A stretch of DNA of 36,631 nt from Propionibacterium acidifaciens DSM 21887 (GTDB lineage Bacteria; Actinomycetota; Actinomycetes; Propionibacteriales; Propionibacteriaceae): contig NZ_AUFR01000029.1 of the NCBI RefSeq assembly GCF_000426605.1, positions 1 through 36,631 on the forward strand, read 5' to 3'. A program made the position numbers and the translations under genes. Positions within the stretch are counted from its first letter, which is position 1. Every line of letters starts with the position of its first letter. Positions 1 through 10,336 of the stretch are shown here, piece by piece. A model generated the notes under the pieces. That model was not told the DNA's origin. It did not search any database and was given only the letters and a program-made list of their open reading frames with translations.

Positions 1-221
1 CCCTCGCCCTGCCCGGACTGCTCAGACGCAGAACCAGACCGCTCCTGCTCAAGACCGTCCTGCCCGAGCTCATCCGCCAGGGACCCGTCCTGCTCGGACT
101 CGACATGCTCGGGCTCGGGCTCGGACTGCTCGGGTTCTGGTTCAGGCCGATCCTGCCCGGAATCGGTCTCGGGCCGCTCGGGCTCGTCCTGCTCGCGCCC
201 GCTCTGCTCGTGGTCGGCCAT
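1..221 (-). CDS. Glu/Gln-rich acidic protein, N-terminal part only
   Basis: The frame opens with ATG at 221-219 and stays open to the left edge, so only the first 73 codons are present. It begins MADHEQSGREQDEPERPE and continues as a low-complexity stretch rich in Glu, Gln, Ser, Pro and Asp. The DNA repeats short units such as gctcgg/gctcgtcc, so the peptide has many EP/EQ/ES pairs. Acidic disordered N-termini like this occur in actinobacterial division, translation and envelope proteins, but nothing here identifies a family. The ribosome binding site is weak (TTGGGG just upstream of ATG). An open frame in GC-rich DNA is weak evidence by itself. The acidic composition with a clean ATG makes it a likely real gene, but its function is unknown. 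Confidence 0.5.
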   Translation of the reverse strand, partial: MADHEQSGREQDEPERPETDSGQDRPEPEPEQSEPEPEHVESEQDGSLADELGQDGLEQERSGSASEQSGQGE

Positions 222-442
222 GACCCCAAGCTTAGGCTGAACGCCCCGGCAGCGGCGGGCCGCCGGGCCACCGCTCGGCCGCCCGCCCAGCCGCAGCCCC
301 GACGGACGGGAGAAGTCTCGGAACGAGCGCTGACGAACGGAAACCGCAGAATTCGGCGCCTCCAGCGGTCGCAGGATCAGAAGCCCACCTCAGGACCAGG
401 GACCCCGCAGGGCCCGCCGCCGAGGCGGTCACGAGCAGACGG

Positions 443-1273
443 TCACGAGAAGTGCGTCCTCGCGTCGTCGGGCACCGGGCTCGGCACGGGTGCCGCGTCG
501 TCGAAGGGCTCGGCGCGCCCGCGCCACCGCCGCAGCTGCTCGCCGTGGATCCAGCGGTACGGGAAGACGGCCGAGCCGCTCCTGCGGACGAGGCCGTCCA
601 TCGGCAGGGGCCGGTTCGAGGCGAGCACGACGAGGTTTCCCATGCGCCTCCCCTTGAGGATGGCCGGTTCGGAGCTGAGGGCGAGTTCCCCGAAGCGTAC
701 CGCCGCCCCGGCCAGCACAGTGCAGGTCCAGCCGAACGGCCTGACGTCGGTGATGTTGAGCGCGACGACGCCGTCGGGGGCCAGCACGCGGGCGTACTCG
801 GCGAAGGCCTGCGCGGTGACGAGCTCGCCGGGCACCGACAACTCGGCGAAGGCGTCGACGATGATGACCCGCGCGTAGTCCGCGCGCATGGCGCCCAGCC
901 CGGTGCGGCCGTCCTGGGGGCGCACCTTGATGCCCGAGCGCGGCGGCAGCGGCAGCCTGGCGCGCACCTCGGCGGTCAGCTCTGCATCGGGCTCCAGGAC
1001 GATCTGCGGCGAGGTCGGCCGGGTGTGCGCGACGTAGCGGGCCAGCGTCATCCCCGCGCCGCCCACGTGGACGACGCGGAAGCGCTCACCGGCCGGCGCC
1101 CAGAGGTCGAGGAGCTCGCAGATGCGCTCCATGTAGGGGAACTCGACGTGCGCGGGGTCGGCCGGGTCGACGAAGGAGTGCTCCACCCCGGAACCGGCGA
1201 CGACGAAGGCGCCGGGCACGTAGCGGTCGGGCACGACGTGGAGGGCGGAGCCACCCTCTGACCGGTCGGTCAT
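443..1273 (-). CDS. Spermidine-synthase-fold SAM-dependent protein
   Basis: A 276-residue Rossmann-fold protein of the spermidine synthase / class I methyltransferase superfamily. Visible elements are the nucleotide-binding glycine motif VHVGGAG (about 68-74), an acidic strand end VLEP (92-95), a DGRTGL turn (121-126) and VIIVDAF (136-142). In true polyamine aminopropyltransferases the last motif is followed by a D-x-x-D-P type catalytic segment; here it reads VDAFAELSVPGELVT, as in the many actinobacterial SpeE-like proteins of unknown substrate. No membrane segments are present, so it is the soluble form rather than the MFS fusion. The ATG at 1273 was chosen because GAAGGGGG precedes it; an in-frame start at 1330 lacks this. 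It stands alone on the minus strand. The fold is confident, the substrate unknown. Confidence 0.75.
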   Translation of the reverse strand: MTDRSEGGSALHVVPDRYVPGAFVVAGSGVEHSFVDPADPAHVEFPYMERICELLDLWAPAGERFRVVHVGGAGMTLARYVAHTRPTSPQIVLEPDAELTAEVRARLPLPPRSGIKVRPQDGRTGLGAMRADYARVIIVDAFAELSVPGELVTAQAFAEYARVLAPDGVVALNITDVRPFGWTCTVLAGAAVRFGELALSSEPAILKGRRMGNLVVLASNRPLPMDGLVRRSGSAVFPYRWIHGEQLRRWRGRAEPFDDAAPVPSPVPDDARTHFS

Positions 1274-1498
1274 CGCATCCCCCTTCCCGCTCGCGCCCCG
1301 GCCGGCGGAGCGTCGGATGCCTGTGCGCACCGGGGCACCGGGGCACCGCCGGTGGTCGCGCTCCGATCACCGGGGCCCGGCCAGGCTACGCCCCGACGGC
1401 ATCCGACGTTCGCGGCACTGGCGACGGAGCCCCCCGGCTGGCACGATGGGCCCGAGGCGCCGCAGGGCGCTCCGCACTCGTCAACGAAGGGAAGCATC

Positions 1499-1681
1499 AT
1501 GGCTCTGGACGACTTCGCGAGGAAGGCCGAGGACGCGCTCCACGGCGACAAGGCCGAGCAGGTCAGCGACAGCATCATCGACAAGGCCCGGGAGGCCGCG
1601 AAGAAGGTCACCGGCGGCGGATTCGACGAGAAGATCGACGAGGCCGCGGACAAGGCCGACAAGGCGATCGGCGACGAGTGA
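1499..1681 (+). CDS. MT0933/Rv0909-like small antitoxin-family protein
   Basis: A 60-residue charged protein, starting MALDDFARKAEDALHG and ending DKADKAIGDE. It is rich in Lys, Asp, Glu and Ala, with predicted amphipathic helices and repeated A-D-K-A-D-K-A units. This matches the MT0933-like antitoxin family (Rv0909 type), small helical proteins common in Actinobacteria, some paired with an Rv0910-type toxin. No toxin-like gene flanks it here: the neighbours are the SpeE-like gene (opposite strand) and clpB (convergent). A ribosome binding site GAAGGGAAG lies just upstream of ATG 1499, and a strong hairpin follows the stop. A stress or CsbD-like role is equally possible; the family name does not prove antitoxin activity. 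Confidence 0.7.
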   Translation: MALDDFARKAEDALHGDKAEQVSDSIIDKAREAAKKVTGGGFDEKIDEAADKADKAIGDE

Positions 1682-1691
1682 TCGTGTGAGG

Positions 1692-1727
1692 GGGAGGGGC
1701 CGCGCCCGGCGGGGTGCGGCCCCTCCC
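1692..1727 (+). terminator. Hairpin terminator after the MT0933-like gene
   Basis: A perfect 12-bp stem (gggaggggccgc at 1692-1703 with gcggcccctccc at 1716-1727) and a 12-nt loop, starting 10 nt after the stop codon. It is followed by a short tcattccccc tract rather than a T-run, as is common for GC-rich actinobacterial terminators. Confidence 0.7.
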
Positions 1728-2016
1728 TCATTCCCCCGGCTTCCCCCGACGCGGCGTCGACTCCGAGACGGTGTCGGCGCAGGAGCAGCCCTCGGATGCG
1801 CGGCCCCGCACCCGCCGCGGCGCCTGGCACCGTTCATCGTCCCGGCCACGTCTCGGGACGGCACGCGCCGTCCCCGTCCCCGGCGATGTGATGTGAGGTG
1901 GACGCTCGGCACGTTTCCCCATGGGCCGTCCCGCACCCGGCGGACGCCGAGACGGGCCCGGCGGGATCATGCGGGTCCTGCGCCGTACGCCCCCTCGGCG
2001 CCCGGCGGACGCAGGA
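1728..2016. other. Intergenic, no gene seen
   Basis: About 290 bases between two converging genes. The frames open here have no ribosome binding site, no recognisable domain and an Arg/Pro-rich composition typical of random GC-rich translation. No promoter-like or RNA-gene-like structure was recognised. Confidence 0.5.
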
Positions 2017-2048
2017 GCGGGGCGCCCACCGGTCGGTGGGCGCCCCGC
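2017..2048 (-). terminator. Terminator hairpin downstream of clpB
   Basis: A 32-base near-perfect palindrome (gcggggcgcccaccgg and its complement, one central mismatch) beginning 39 nt after the clpB stop. The same hairpin with one base changed recurs after the lipoprotein gene at 18127-18158. There is no T-run, so it may act as a Rho-independent hairpin or as an RNA 3'-end protector. Confidence 0.75.
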
Positions 2049-2087
2049 CTCATCCCACAGGGGACGCGTAACAGGAGGGACCGCGCA

Positions 2088-4697
<2,610 letters not shown>

Positions 4698-4725
4698 GAG
4701 TCCTTCTTCCAGGGGCATTGACTGA

Positions 4726-4746
4726 GTTGAGTCTACCTCACTCAAC
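4726..4746 (-). promoter_or_regulatory. HAIR operator for HspR upstream of clpB
   Basis: A perfect inverted repeat GTTGAGT-N7-ACTCAAC, matching the HspR-associated inverted repeat consensus CTTGAGT-N7-ACTCAAG except for the outermost base pair. It ends 29 bp upstream of the clpB start and covers the predicted -10 and start point, so HspR bound here would block transcription. HspR itself is encoded at 25294-25719. Confidence 0.9.
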
Positions 4747-4769
4747 CTTCGCCGGGGATGCTCTATTCC
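4744..4769 (-). promoter_or_regulatory. Candidate SigH/SigR-type promoter of clpB
   Basis: Read on the minus strand, GGAAT (4769-4765), an 18-nt spacer, then GTT (4746-4744), fitting the ECF SigR/SigH consensus GGAAT-N18/19-GTT. The GTT forms the outer arm of the HAIR palindrome. The dnaK locus has the identical spacing. A housekeeping-like hexamer TAGACT (4735-4730) also lies inside the palindrome but lacks a good -35. Confidence 0.6.
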
Positions 4770-4798
4770 TTCCGGGGCGTCCGATTCCACGGGATCGG

Positions 4799-4884
4799 GC
4801 GTCCCCTCCTCGCACGTGGGATGATGTGACCCGCTGGCACCGCGACGACCTCGCCGGCCGCGTCCCCTCCTCGCGCGTGGGATG
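4799..4884. repeat. Pair of 25-bp direct repeats between clpB and the regulator gene
   Basis: Copies at 4799-4823 and 4860-4884 agree at 24 of 25 positions (core gcgtcccctcctcgc followed by cgtgggatg), offset by 61 bp. The end of the unit, gcgtgggatg, repeats again at 4886-4895. They lie in the 194-bp divergent region and could be binding sites for a regulator; no function is known. Confidence 0.7.
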
Positions 4885-4940
4885 CGCGTGGGATGATGGC
4901 GCAGTCCGTTCCCGGCTCCTCGACCCCTGGAGGCTCATCA

Positions 4941-7900
4941 ATGGTGCAGCCCGGCACGGCCCCCGGGACGCCCCCGGCCGGCGGGCCGGCGCGTCTTCGT
5001 CTGCTCGACGAGCCGCCCTCCTGCGACGGGCGCCCGCTCACCGGGCGCGCTGCGGCGCTCGTCCACGCCCTCGCCCTGGCCGAGGGCTCCCCCGTGGGCC
5101 AGGACGAGCTCGTCGAGGAGCTGTGGCCCGACGTCCCGCCCGGACACCCGCACCAGTCGCTGCAGACCGTCGTCTCGCGCGCCAGGGCCCTGCTCGGCAC
5201 CGACGCGGTGGCACGACGCGGCGCGGGCTACGCGCTCGCCCTGGCCCCGGACGACGTCGACCAGGCCCGTCTGCTGTCGCGGGCCGGGCGGGCCGTCGCC
5301 GCGCTCGAGGCGCGGGACCCGGCGGCCGCGGTGGCGCTCACACGAGCCCTGCCCGCGGTCCCCGACGGCGGGGACGACATCGGCTCGCCGCGCGGGGCCG
5401 TGCTCGCCAGGGCGCGCACCGCCCTGGCGGACTGCCTCCGCGCCCGGGCCCTCGGCCTCGACGCCCTCGGCCGCTACGGGGAGGCCGCGCCCCTCCTGCG
5501 CGAGCTCGCGGCGGAGCTCCCCGGCGACGAGGCGCTCCTGGCGGCCCTCGTGCGCTGCGAGGCCTGGACCGGCTCCCCCGCCGCTGCGCTGGAGCGCTAC
5601 GAGAGCCATCGGCGCCTGCTCGACGAGCGCGGGGCCGTCCCGGGCCCCCTGCTCAGGGCGGCCCACGAGGCGGCCCTGGCCGCGGAGAACCCCGTGAGGC
5701 AGGGGCTGCGGCCGCGCACCGGGCCGCTCCAGGGACGTGAAGCCGATGTGCGCGCGGTCGCCGACGCGGTGGCGGGCCGCCGTCTCGTGACGATCACGGG
5801 TCCGGGCGGAGTCGGCAAGACGAGCCTCGCCCAGGAGGTGGCCTCGCGCTCGTTCTTCCCGGTGGTGAGGGTCCTCACCATGACGGCGCTCGCCCCGGGG
5901 CCCGCTGAGCCGTCCGGGGCCCGGTCCGGTGCGGACCGGGCCGATGCGGCCCGGCGCCTCGCGCAGGGGATGCTCGGCGCGATGAACCAGCGCCCCCGGG
6001 CCGGCGAGGACCCCCGCGCCGCCCTCGCACGGGCCGTGGCGGCCCCGGGCACCTTCCTCGTGCTCGACGACTGCGAACAGCTCGTCGAACCCCTGGCCGA
6101 CCTCATCGGGCCGCTCCTGCAGGCCCGGCCGGGCCTGCACGTCCTCGTCACGTCCCGGCGGGTGCTGGACCTGGCCGCCGAGCACGTCCACCGGCTCGCC
6201 CCGCTGACCGTCGAGGCCTCGAAGGCGCTCTTCCGGGAGCGGGCACTCGCCGCGCGCCCCCACCAGGAGCTCGACGACGCGGACCTGAACAGACTGCTGC
6301 CCGCCCTGGAGGGCATACCGCTGGCCATCGAGCTGGCCGCCGCGCGCACGCGGATCATGTCGGTCGGCCAGGTCGCCGACCGGCTCGTCGGGAGTCTCAC
6401 GGGTCCGGGCGGCCCCCGGGACCTGCCCGAGCGCCAGCGCACGCTCACGGCCGTCATCGAGTGGTCCCTGCGCCTCCTGTCCGAGGAGCAGCGCCGGGCC
6501 CTGTCCCGCTGCGCCCTCCTCGGGGACGGGTTCACGCTGGACACGGCGGAGGCGGTGCTGGGTCCCGAGGCGGCCGTCCTCGTCGACGCCCTCGTCGCCC
6601 ACTCCCTCCTGGACGTCGACACGGCCGAGCCGCCGCGACTGCACATGCTCGCCTCGATGCGCGAATTCGTGCTCGACGCGCTCCGCGGCGACCCGGACGA
6701 GGCGCCGGCCCGGGACGCGGTGCGCGGATGGGCGCTCGGTCTCGCCGAGAGGGTCCTCGCCCCGGCACGGGCGGACGGCGAGGTCCCAGGGGGAGACGGG
6801 CCCGCCGAGCTCCTCCTGGCCGAGGAGGCGAGCCTCGTGCTCCAGCTCGGCCGCGCCGCCGGCGACGACGGGAGCCCGCCGGCGTGGGAGGACGCCCTCG
6901 TGCTCGGGGCGGCGCTACTGGCCTGCTGGTCGTCGAGCTGGTGCTACAGCCAGGTCGCCACGTGGATTCCCCGTCTCCTCGGGCCGGCGGCCACGCCCGC
7001 GCCGGACATGCGCGGCAACACCGCCCGGATGCTCATCCTCCACCGCGCCACGACGAACGCCTGGCTCCTGGGGCCGCTGCCCGAGTCGGTGCGCTCGCGC
7101 ATCCCCGAGGCCTTCGCCGGCGAGGGCGCCTGGCTGGCGGGCATCCGCCGTTTCGTGCGCACTCCCCCGGACGAATGGCCGGCGCTCGCCGAGGACGAGG
7201 ACCCGTGGACCGCCTGGGCGGCCGGCTGCCGCGTCGTCATGGACCTGGAGAACCGCGGCGAGCTCGCCGCGGCCCTGGCCCTCAACCGCTCCCTGCTCGC
7301 CCGGATGCGGGCCGACGGGCTGCCGGGCGGGCAGCTCCTCGAGCTGGAGCTCGACGGCCTGCGCCTCGTGCTCGAGACGGGCGACTACGCGGCGGCGCAC
7401 CACGAGTGCACCCGGCTCCTCGACGAGGTCGGGAGCACGGCCCTGCGGGGCATCCACGTCGAGGCGCTGCGGCTCCAGCGCGCGTGCTGCGAGGTCTACC
7501 TCGACCCGAGCCCGGAGAGGGCCGATGCGCTCCTGGCCAGCGGCTCCCGCCTGCGGGTCCCCGGCATGGCGGCCTTCGTGACGGCCTTCCTCAGCGGCGA
7601 GATGGAGCTGCTGCGCGGCCGGCCGCGCGAGGCTGCCCTCACCCCCAGGGCCTTCCTCGAGCGCATCGGGGCCGATCCGGCCATCCCGGCGGCCAGCCCG
7701 TGGGAGGTCTACGGCATCGCGACCTGCCTGGTCCTCGACTGCGAGCTCGACGAGCGGACGGCGGCCGAGCTCGAGGCTCCGGCGATGCGGCGCCGCGGCC
7801 TGCGCGCGCTGGGGCGGATCCTCCAGGACCCCGCCGCCAGCCGGTTCGACCTGCCGACGACGTCGGCGCTGGCCTGCGCGGTGGGGCTGTCCTGCGCCCT

Positions 7901-8129
7901 GGCCGGGCCGCCGGGCGAGGTGGCCGGGGCGCAGCTGCTGGCCGTCGCCCTGGCCTGCGGGCCGAACCAGACCTCGCGGCTGCTCTCGCGGCCCGAGCTG
8001 GAGCGCCGGGCGGGCCGGATCGACCCCCGGGCCCGGGAGCGGGGCCGGCGCCGGGCCGGCCGGGTGCCCCGCGAGGGGCTCGTCGACGAGATGCGGCGCC
8101 TGAGCGGCGAGCTCGTCGGCCTGCTCTGA
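4941..8129 (+). CDS. AfsR/SARP-type STAND transcriptional regulator
   Basis: A 1062-residue regulator with three parts. The N-terminus (about 15-95) is an OmpR-like winged helix (ELWPDVPPGHPHQSLQTVVSR). Next is a bacterial transcriptional activation (BTAD) helical domain (about 100-235; CEAWTGSPAAALERYESHRR). Then comes an NB-ARC-type ATPase with Walker A GPGGVGKT (287-294), Walker B FLVLDD (372-377) and a GIPLAIELAAAR GLPL-like motif. The last ~450 residues are helical and TPR-like, probably a sensing or scaffold region. In Streptomyces AfsR this architecture integrates Ser/Thr kinase or ligand signals and activates target promoters. ATG 4941 was chosen because GGAGG lies 7 nt upstream; ATG 4893 has no such site. 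It is transcribed away from clpB. The target genes are unknown; the ABC exporter at 8.4-10.3 kb is the nearest candidate. Confidence 0.85.
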   Translation: MVQPGTAPGTPPAGGPARLRLLDEPPSCDGRPLTGRAAALVHALALAEGSPVGQDELVEELWPDVPPGHPHQSLQTVVSRARALLGTDAVARRGAGYALALAPDDVDQARLLSRAGRAVAALEARDPAAAVALTRALPAVPDGGDDIGSPRGAVLARARTALADCLRARALGLDALGRYGEAAPLLRELAAELPGDEALLAALVRCEAWTGSPAAALERYESHRRLLDERGAVPGPLLRAAHEAALAAENPVRQGLRPRTGPLQGREADVRAVADAVAGRRLVTITGPGGVGKTSLAQEVASRSFFPVVRVLTMTALAPGPAEPSGARSGADRADAARRLAQGMLGAMNQRPRAGEDPRAALARAVAAPGTFLVLDDCEQLVEPLADLIGPLLQARPGLHVLVTSRRVLDLAAEHVHRLAPLTVEASKALFRERALAARPHQELDDADLNRLLPALEGIPLAIELAAARTRIMSVGQVADRLVGSLTGPGGPRDLPERQRTLTAVIEWSLRLLSEEQRRALSRCALLGDGFTLDTAEAVLGPEAAVLVDALVAHSLLDVDTAEPPRLHMLASMREFVLDALRGDPDEAPARDAVRGWALGLAERVLAPARADGEVPGGDGPAELLLAEEASLVLQLGRAAGDDGSPPAWEDALVLGAALLACWSSSWCYSQVATWIPRLLGPAATPAPDMRGNTARMLILHRATTNAWLLGPLPESVRSRIPEAFAGEGAWLAGIRRFVRTPPDEWPALAEDEDPWTAWAAGCRVVMDLENRGELAAALALNRSLLARMRADGLPGGQLLELELDGLRLVLETGDYAAAHHECTRLLDEVGSTALRGIHVEALRLQRACCEVYLDPSPERADALLASGSRLRVPGMAAFVTAFLSGEMELLRGRPREAALTPRAFLERIGADPAIPAASPWEVYGIATCLVLDCELDERTAAELEAPAMRRRGLRALGRILQDPAASRFDLPTTSALACAVGLSCALAGPPGEVAGAQLLAVALACGPNQTSRLLSRPELERRAGRIDPRARERGRRRAGRVPREGLVDEMRRLSGELVGLL

Positions 8130-8417
8130 GCCCGGTGCCCGCCGGCCGCGACCGGCACCCCCCGTCAGACCCGCCCCGTCGACCCCCGGCATCAGCGCCG
8201 GCATTCGACGCCACATGCCCGCCGGACCCCATCAGATCCGCCCTCGTCGACCCGCCAGAGCCCATCGGGCGCCCGCCCGCGGCCGCCCGATGCGGCCCAG
8301 CCGCGCCGACGGGGCGGGCGCGACGGAGCCCTCCTCGGCCGCTCGAGGGGGAGGACCCGGTTCCCGGGCCCCGCGCACCGGACGCCTCGCCCCCGGCGCC
8401 TCCCGTTCACGCGCCGC

Positions 8418-9266
8418 TCATGACGCGCTCGGCCTCTGGTAGCGCCGCACGGTGAGGGGCGCCGCGACGACCACGATGACGAGGCAGCCCAGCACGGCCC
8501 ACCGCAGGTCACCGGCGGTCCCCGTCCCGGCCGTCCCGTCCAGGGCGTAGCGCAGGGCGCTCACCGTGTAGGAGACCGGATTGTGCTCGGCGAAGACCTT
8601 CAGCCAGTGCGGCAGGGTGGCGATGGGCACCATCGCATTGGACAGATAGCACAGGGGGAACAGGAGGATCGTGTTGAAGCTCGTGACCGCCTGCGTCGAC
8701 GGGAAGAGCGTGCCCAGCAGGAGGAAGAGCCACGAGATCGCCCAGGCGCAGCCCGTGGCCAGGACGACCGCGCCGAGGCCGCCCCACCAGCCGCCGCCCG
8801 GCCGGTAGCCCATGACGACGCCGGTGACGAGGGTCAGGGCGCTGCACACGCCGTAGCGCAGCAGATCGGTCGTCATCGGGCCGAGCAGCGGGGCCAGCCG
8901 CGACATCGGCATGGCGCGGAAGCGGTCGAAGACCCCCTTGTCCATGTCCTCGCGCAGGTCGACCCCCACGCTCTGGCAGGTGGTGAGCACATTGGTCATG
9001 ATCAGCCCGGGCACGAGGATGGGCAGGTAGCTCCGCACGTCGCCGCTGATCGCGCCGCCGAGCAGCTCGCCGAACATGACGGTGAACAGGACCGGCTGGA
9101 TGAGGACGTCGAAGAACTCCGCCGGGGTGCGCAGCATCGTGAGCCACGAGCGCCACGCCATGGCGGCGGTGTCGGACGCCAGGCGGGACTCGGCGAAGCG
9201 GCGGGCTCGCGGGCGGCGGGTGCGGGTGGTCAGCAGGCCGGACGGGGGCCGGACGATGGTGCTCAT
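8418..9266 (-). CDS. ABC-2 type exporter permease (DrrB-like)
   Basis: A 282-residue membrane protein with about six hydrophobic segments, in the layout of ABC-2/DrrB permeases: a cytoplasmic N-terminus, then FDVLIQPVLFTVMFGELLGG, the conserved YLPILVPGLIMTNVLTT segment, and a C-terminal NPVSYTVSALRYAL motif typical of drug-export permeases. It pairs with the ATPase encoded immediately upstream; the stop of that gene and this start overlap as ATGA (9263-9266), implying translational coupling and 1:1 assembly. The substrate cannot be read from sequence. Relatives export daunorubicin-like drugs, glycolipids or polyketides, so self-resistance or lipid export are both possible. Confidence 0.9.
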   Translation of the reverse strand: MSTIVRPPSGLLTTRTRRPRARRFAESRLASDTAAMAWRSWLTMLRTPAEFFDVLIQPVLFTVMFGELLGGAISGDVRSYLPILVPGLIMTNVLTTCQSVGVDLREDMDKGVFDRFRAMPMSRLAPLLGPMTTDLLRYGVCSALTLVTGVVMGYRPGGGWWGGLGAVVLATGCAWAISWLFLLLGTLFPSTQAVTSFNTILLFPLCYLSNAMVPIATLPHWLKVFAEHNPVSYTVSALRYALDGTAGTGTAGDLRWAVLGCLVIVVVAAPLTVRRYQRPSAS

Positions 9267-10336
9267 GCGATCTCCTCGGTGTCGGTGTCGGTGTCGGTGT
9301 CGGCGGCGGGCGCGTCGTGGGCGTCCGGGGCGGGGTCGTGGCGGGTCAGGGCGAGGAAGACCGAGTCGAGGCTGGGCCGGTCGACGGAGACGGACACGGG
9401 GGCGAGGCCCTCCTCGCGCAGGGCCACGAGCACGTCCGTCGCCGCCGCGGAGGCGTCCTCGGGCAGGGGGACGTGCACCCTGCCGGCGGTGCGACTGGCC
9501 GGGGCGTCCTCCCCCGTGAGCGCGGTGATGATCCGGACCGCCCGCTCCTCGTCGGCGGGGGCGGGGAACGTGAGGACGAGCGTGGAGGAGCCCACTGCGT
9601 CCTTGAGCTCGTCGGCGGTCCCCTCGGCGATCATGCGCCCGTGATCGATGATGCCGATCCGGTCGGCCAGGCGGTCGGCCTCCTCGAGGTACTGGGTGGT
9701 GAGCAGGACCGTGGCGCCCCGGGCGACGAGGCCCTCGACGACGTCCCACATCTGCTCGCGGGTGCGCGGGTCCAGCCCCGTGGTCGGCTCGTCCAGGAAG
9801 ATCAGGGGCGGCGCGGCGACGAGGGAGATCGCCAGGTCGAGGCGACGGCGCATCCCGCCCGAGTAGCCGTGGACCTGCTTGCCGGCGGCGTCGGCGAGGG
9901 CGAAGGCCGCCAGGAGCTCGTCGGCCCGGGTGCGGCAGTCGCGGCCCGACAGCCCGGTGAGTCGGGCGAACAGGCGCAGATTCTCGGCGCCGGTGAGGTT
10001 CTCGTCGACGCTCGCGTACTGGCCCGCGACGCCGATGGCGCTGCGCACCCGATGGGGCTCGCGAAGCAGGTCGTGCCCCATGACGCTCGCCTCGCCCGCG
10101 GTGGGGCGCAGCAGCGTGGTGAGCATCCTCACCACGGTGGACTTGCCCGCGCCGTTGGGCCCCAGGAGCCCGTAGACGGTGCCCTCGGGCACCCTCAGGT
10201 CGAGGCCGTCGACGGCGATGAAGGACCCGAAGCGGCGCCGCAGGCCTCGGGCCTCGATCGCCAGGGGGGCGGGATCGTGCGGGGAGCCGTCCGGAACCGT
10301 GCCCCTGGACTGCGTGATCGGTGTTGTCGTGCTCAT
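9263..10336 (-). CDS. ABC exporter ATP-binding protein (DrrA-like)
   Basis: A 357-residue ATPase with Walker A GPNGAGKST, Q-loop region GQYASVDENLTGAENL, ABC signature YSGGMRRRLD, Walker B LIFLDEPTTGLDPRT and a switch-region TTQYLEEAD (Gln replacing the usual switch His, as in other DrrA proteins). The C-terminal third is the DrrA-type accessory domain, ending in an Asp/Thr repeat tail encoded by a hexamer microsatellite (9276-9303). ATG 10336 has GGAGG only 2 nt upstream; a GTG at 10366 with GGGGTG 8 nt upstream is a credible alternative adding ten residues. It powers the permease encoded next, overlapping by ATGA. Confidence 0.9.
   Translation of the reverse strand: MSTTTPITQSRGTVPDGSPHDPAPLAIEARGLRRRFGSFIAVDGLDLRVPEGTVYGLLGPNGAGKSTVVRMLTTLLRPTAGEASVMGHDLLREPHRVRSAIGVAGQYASVDENLTGAENLRLFARLTGLSGRDCRTRADELLAAFALADAAGKQVHGYSGGMRRRLDLAISLVAAPPLIFLDEPTTGLDPRTREQMWDVVEGLVARGATVLLTTQYLEEADRLADRIGIIDHGRMIAEGTADELKDAVGSSTLVLTFPAPADEERAVRIITALTGEDAPASRTAGRVHVPLPEDASAAATDVLVALREEGLAPVSVSVDRPSLDSVFLALTRHDPAPDAHDAPAADTDTDTDTEEIA
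9276..9303. repeat. Hexamer microsatellite in the exporter ATPase
   Basis: The unit tcggtg is repeated four and a half times in a row. It encodes the DTDTDTDT segment near the C-terminus of the DrrA-like ATPase. Because the unit is 6 bp, length changes would stay in frame. Confidence 0.85.

Noticed and set aside
4711-4730. A second HAIR-like half site beside the clpB HAIR (actgagttgag)
   Set aside because: It lacks the complementary arm at 7 nt; only one complete palindrome is present at clpB.
8130-8417. Possible small genes between the regulator and the exporter
   Set aside because: All frames here are Pro/Arg/Ala-rich without a ribosome binding site; they are typical of random high-GC sequence.
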